DNA from: UBA10347 sp905182135 | GTDB lineage: Bacteria; Actinomycetota; Acidimicrobiia; Acidimicrobiales; UBA10347 | Assembly (NCBI GenBank): GCA_963925805.1 | Contig: CAWUSE010000009.1 | Location: forward strand, 62,001-126,000 | DNA length: 64,000 nucleotides | Direction: 5' to 3' | Shown here: piece by piece, positions 63,413 to 64,000 of the stretch | Numbering within the stretch: position 1 is the stretch's first letter | Layout: every line of letters begins with the position of its first letter | The notes under the pieces: model-generated | The model's database searches: none | Seen by the model: the letters and a program-made list of their open reading frames with translations, nothing else | Told to the model about the DNA's origin: nothing | Made by a program: the position numbers and the translations under genes

Positions 63413-64000
63413 ATGAGTATCGACGGGACTGACTCTGACACGCAACGGGTGTTGCTAGGAGTTGTGTGGCGAGACCATGTCCCGCACTTACGGACGCGAC
63501 GTGCTGACCATGCCCTATCAGACCTAATTCTCATTGACGGTTGGCGGCTCAACTACCGGATCGAGGGTGAGCCCAGCCGCACCTGCGTGGGCCACATCCC
63601 GTTCCGAAACAAGCGCAGCGAGTACCACGACTGCAAGAAGGCACCCCGCCCTGGCTCGCGACACTGTGAACGCTGCGCCATTGTTGAAGCAACCTTCGCT
63701 TCGCAGCTTCACCATGCTCACCACAAGGGATCGTCTGAGCTCGACGCTGCATTCCATGAGCATTTGGCAAAGCCCAACCGTCTCTACCTCGCCGCTTTTC
63801 GCGACGGCTCGATCAAGATCGGTACCTCAACACTGACCCGAGCCGAGACACGGCTGGAAGAGCAAGGCGCCTGGACCGCACGCTTCATCGCCGAAACGAC
63901 GAACGGCCGCACGGTGCGCCATCTCGAAGATGCCGTCACTGAACGACTCGGAATTGCTCAGTCAGTCTCGGCTGTACGCAAGCGCCGCGGTCTCGTCTCG
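63413..64000 (+). CDS. DUF2797-like protein, 3' end outside window
   Basis: ATG 63413 opens a frame of 196 codons that runs off the right edge. Four Cys are spaced as in a zinc-binding module (PSRTCVGH, HDCKK, HCERC), followed by PNRLYLAAFRDGSIKIGTST and TRLEEQGAWTARFIAETTNG. This Cys-rich plus GIY-YIG-like arrangement (LYL...KIG...R) matches the DUF2797 family of unknown function. GIY-YIG folds are often nucleases, but activity is unproven here. Confidence 0.72.
   Translation, partial: MSIDGTDSDTQRVLLGVVWRDHVPHLRTRRADHALSDLILIDGWRLNYRIEGEPSRTCVGHIPFRNKRSEYHDCKKAPRPGSRHCERCAIVEATFASQLHHAHHKGSSELDAAFHEHLAKPNRLYLAAFRDGSIKIGTSTLTRAETRLEEQGAWTARFIAETTNGRTVRHLEDAVTERLGIAQSVSAVRKRRGLVS

Overview
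This 64 kb window looks like chromosomal DNA of a high-to-moderate GC actinobacterium, most likely of the class Acidimicrobiia. The evidence is gene order. recA-miaB-miaA-dapF-hflX-dapC-lexA and mec-murI-MBL-rph-rdgB-smpB follow actinobacterial patterns, the second block closely matching the mycobacterial Rv1334-Rv1341 region. GAACNNNNGTTC LexA boxes of the Gram-positive type sit at lexA and recA. MenB, an MT0933-like antitoxin and many CoA-linked and oxygenase genes also fit. The class-level assignment is inference. There is no phage, insertion sequence or CRISPR array.

Layout. 1-10.2 kb: MaoC dehydratase (cut by the window edge), enoyl-CoA hydratase, a helical-repeat protein, a TrmA/RumA-type RNA methyltransferase, rpe with a small lipoprotein, a class III CoA-transferase, menB, an SDR, and an unrecognised two-gene membrane module. 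10.2-16.2 kb: a hypothetical gene, a NUDIX hydrolase, an orphan MT0933-type antitoxin, a HerA-like ATPase and a substrate-binding lipoprotein. 16.5-23.6 kb: branched-chain amino acid biosynthesis. ilvB-ilvN are preceded by an apparent leader-peptide attenuator. The position expected for actinobacterial ilvC is filled by a gammaproteobacterial-type cassette of ilvY, long-form ilvC and modF, the most striking feature of the window. 23.7-28.7 kb: a large ketoacyl synthase, a MATE exporter, a RibD-type reductase and a LysM membrane protein. 28.7-39.5 kb: SOS, tRNA-modification and lysine genes (lexA, dapC, hflX, dapF, miaA, miaB, recA) and clpP; recX is absent. 39.8-57.1 kb: an accessory metabolic region with MBL-fold, amidohydrolase, Rieske oxygenase, P450, luciferase-like oxidoreductase, 2OG-Fe(II) oxygenase, several transporters and alpha/beta hydrolases, tRNA-Leu(UAG), and a decayed molybdopterin oxidoreductase. 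57.3-64 kb: rdgB, rph, Rv1339-like MBL, murI, a decayed carboxymuconolactone decarboxylase, Mec-like JAMM protease, smpB, tmRNA, and the start of a DUF2797-like gene.

How the parts work together. The ilv region appears to combine two kinds of control: charged-tRNA attenuation of acetolactate synthase through a Val/Leu leader peptide, and substrate-dependent activation of ketol-acid reductoisomerase by IlvY. LexA boxes link lexA, the divergent LysM gene and recA in one damage response. SmpB and ssrA form the ribosome-rescue pair, and ClpP could degrade the tagged products. At least two pseudogenes with internal stops and frameshifts show that gene loss is continuing in the accessory regions.

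All product calls come from reading motifs and protein sequence by eye. No database search or computed statistic was available.
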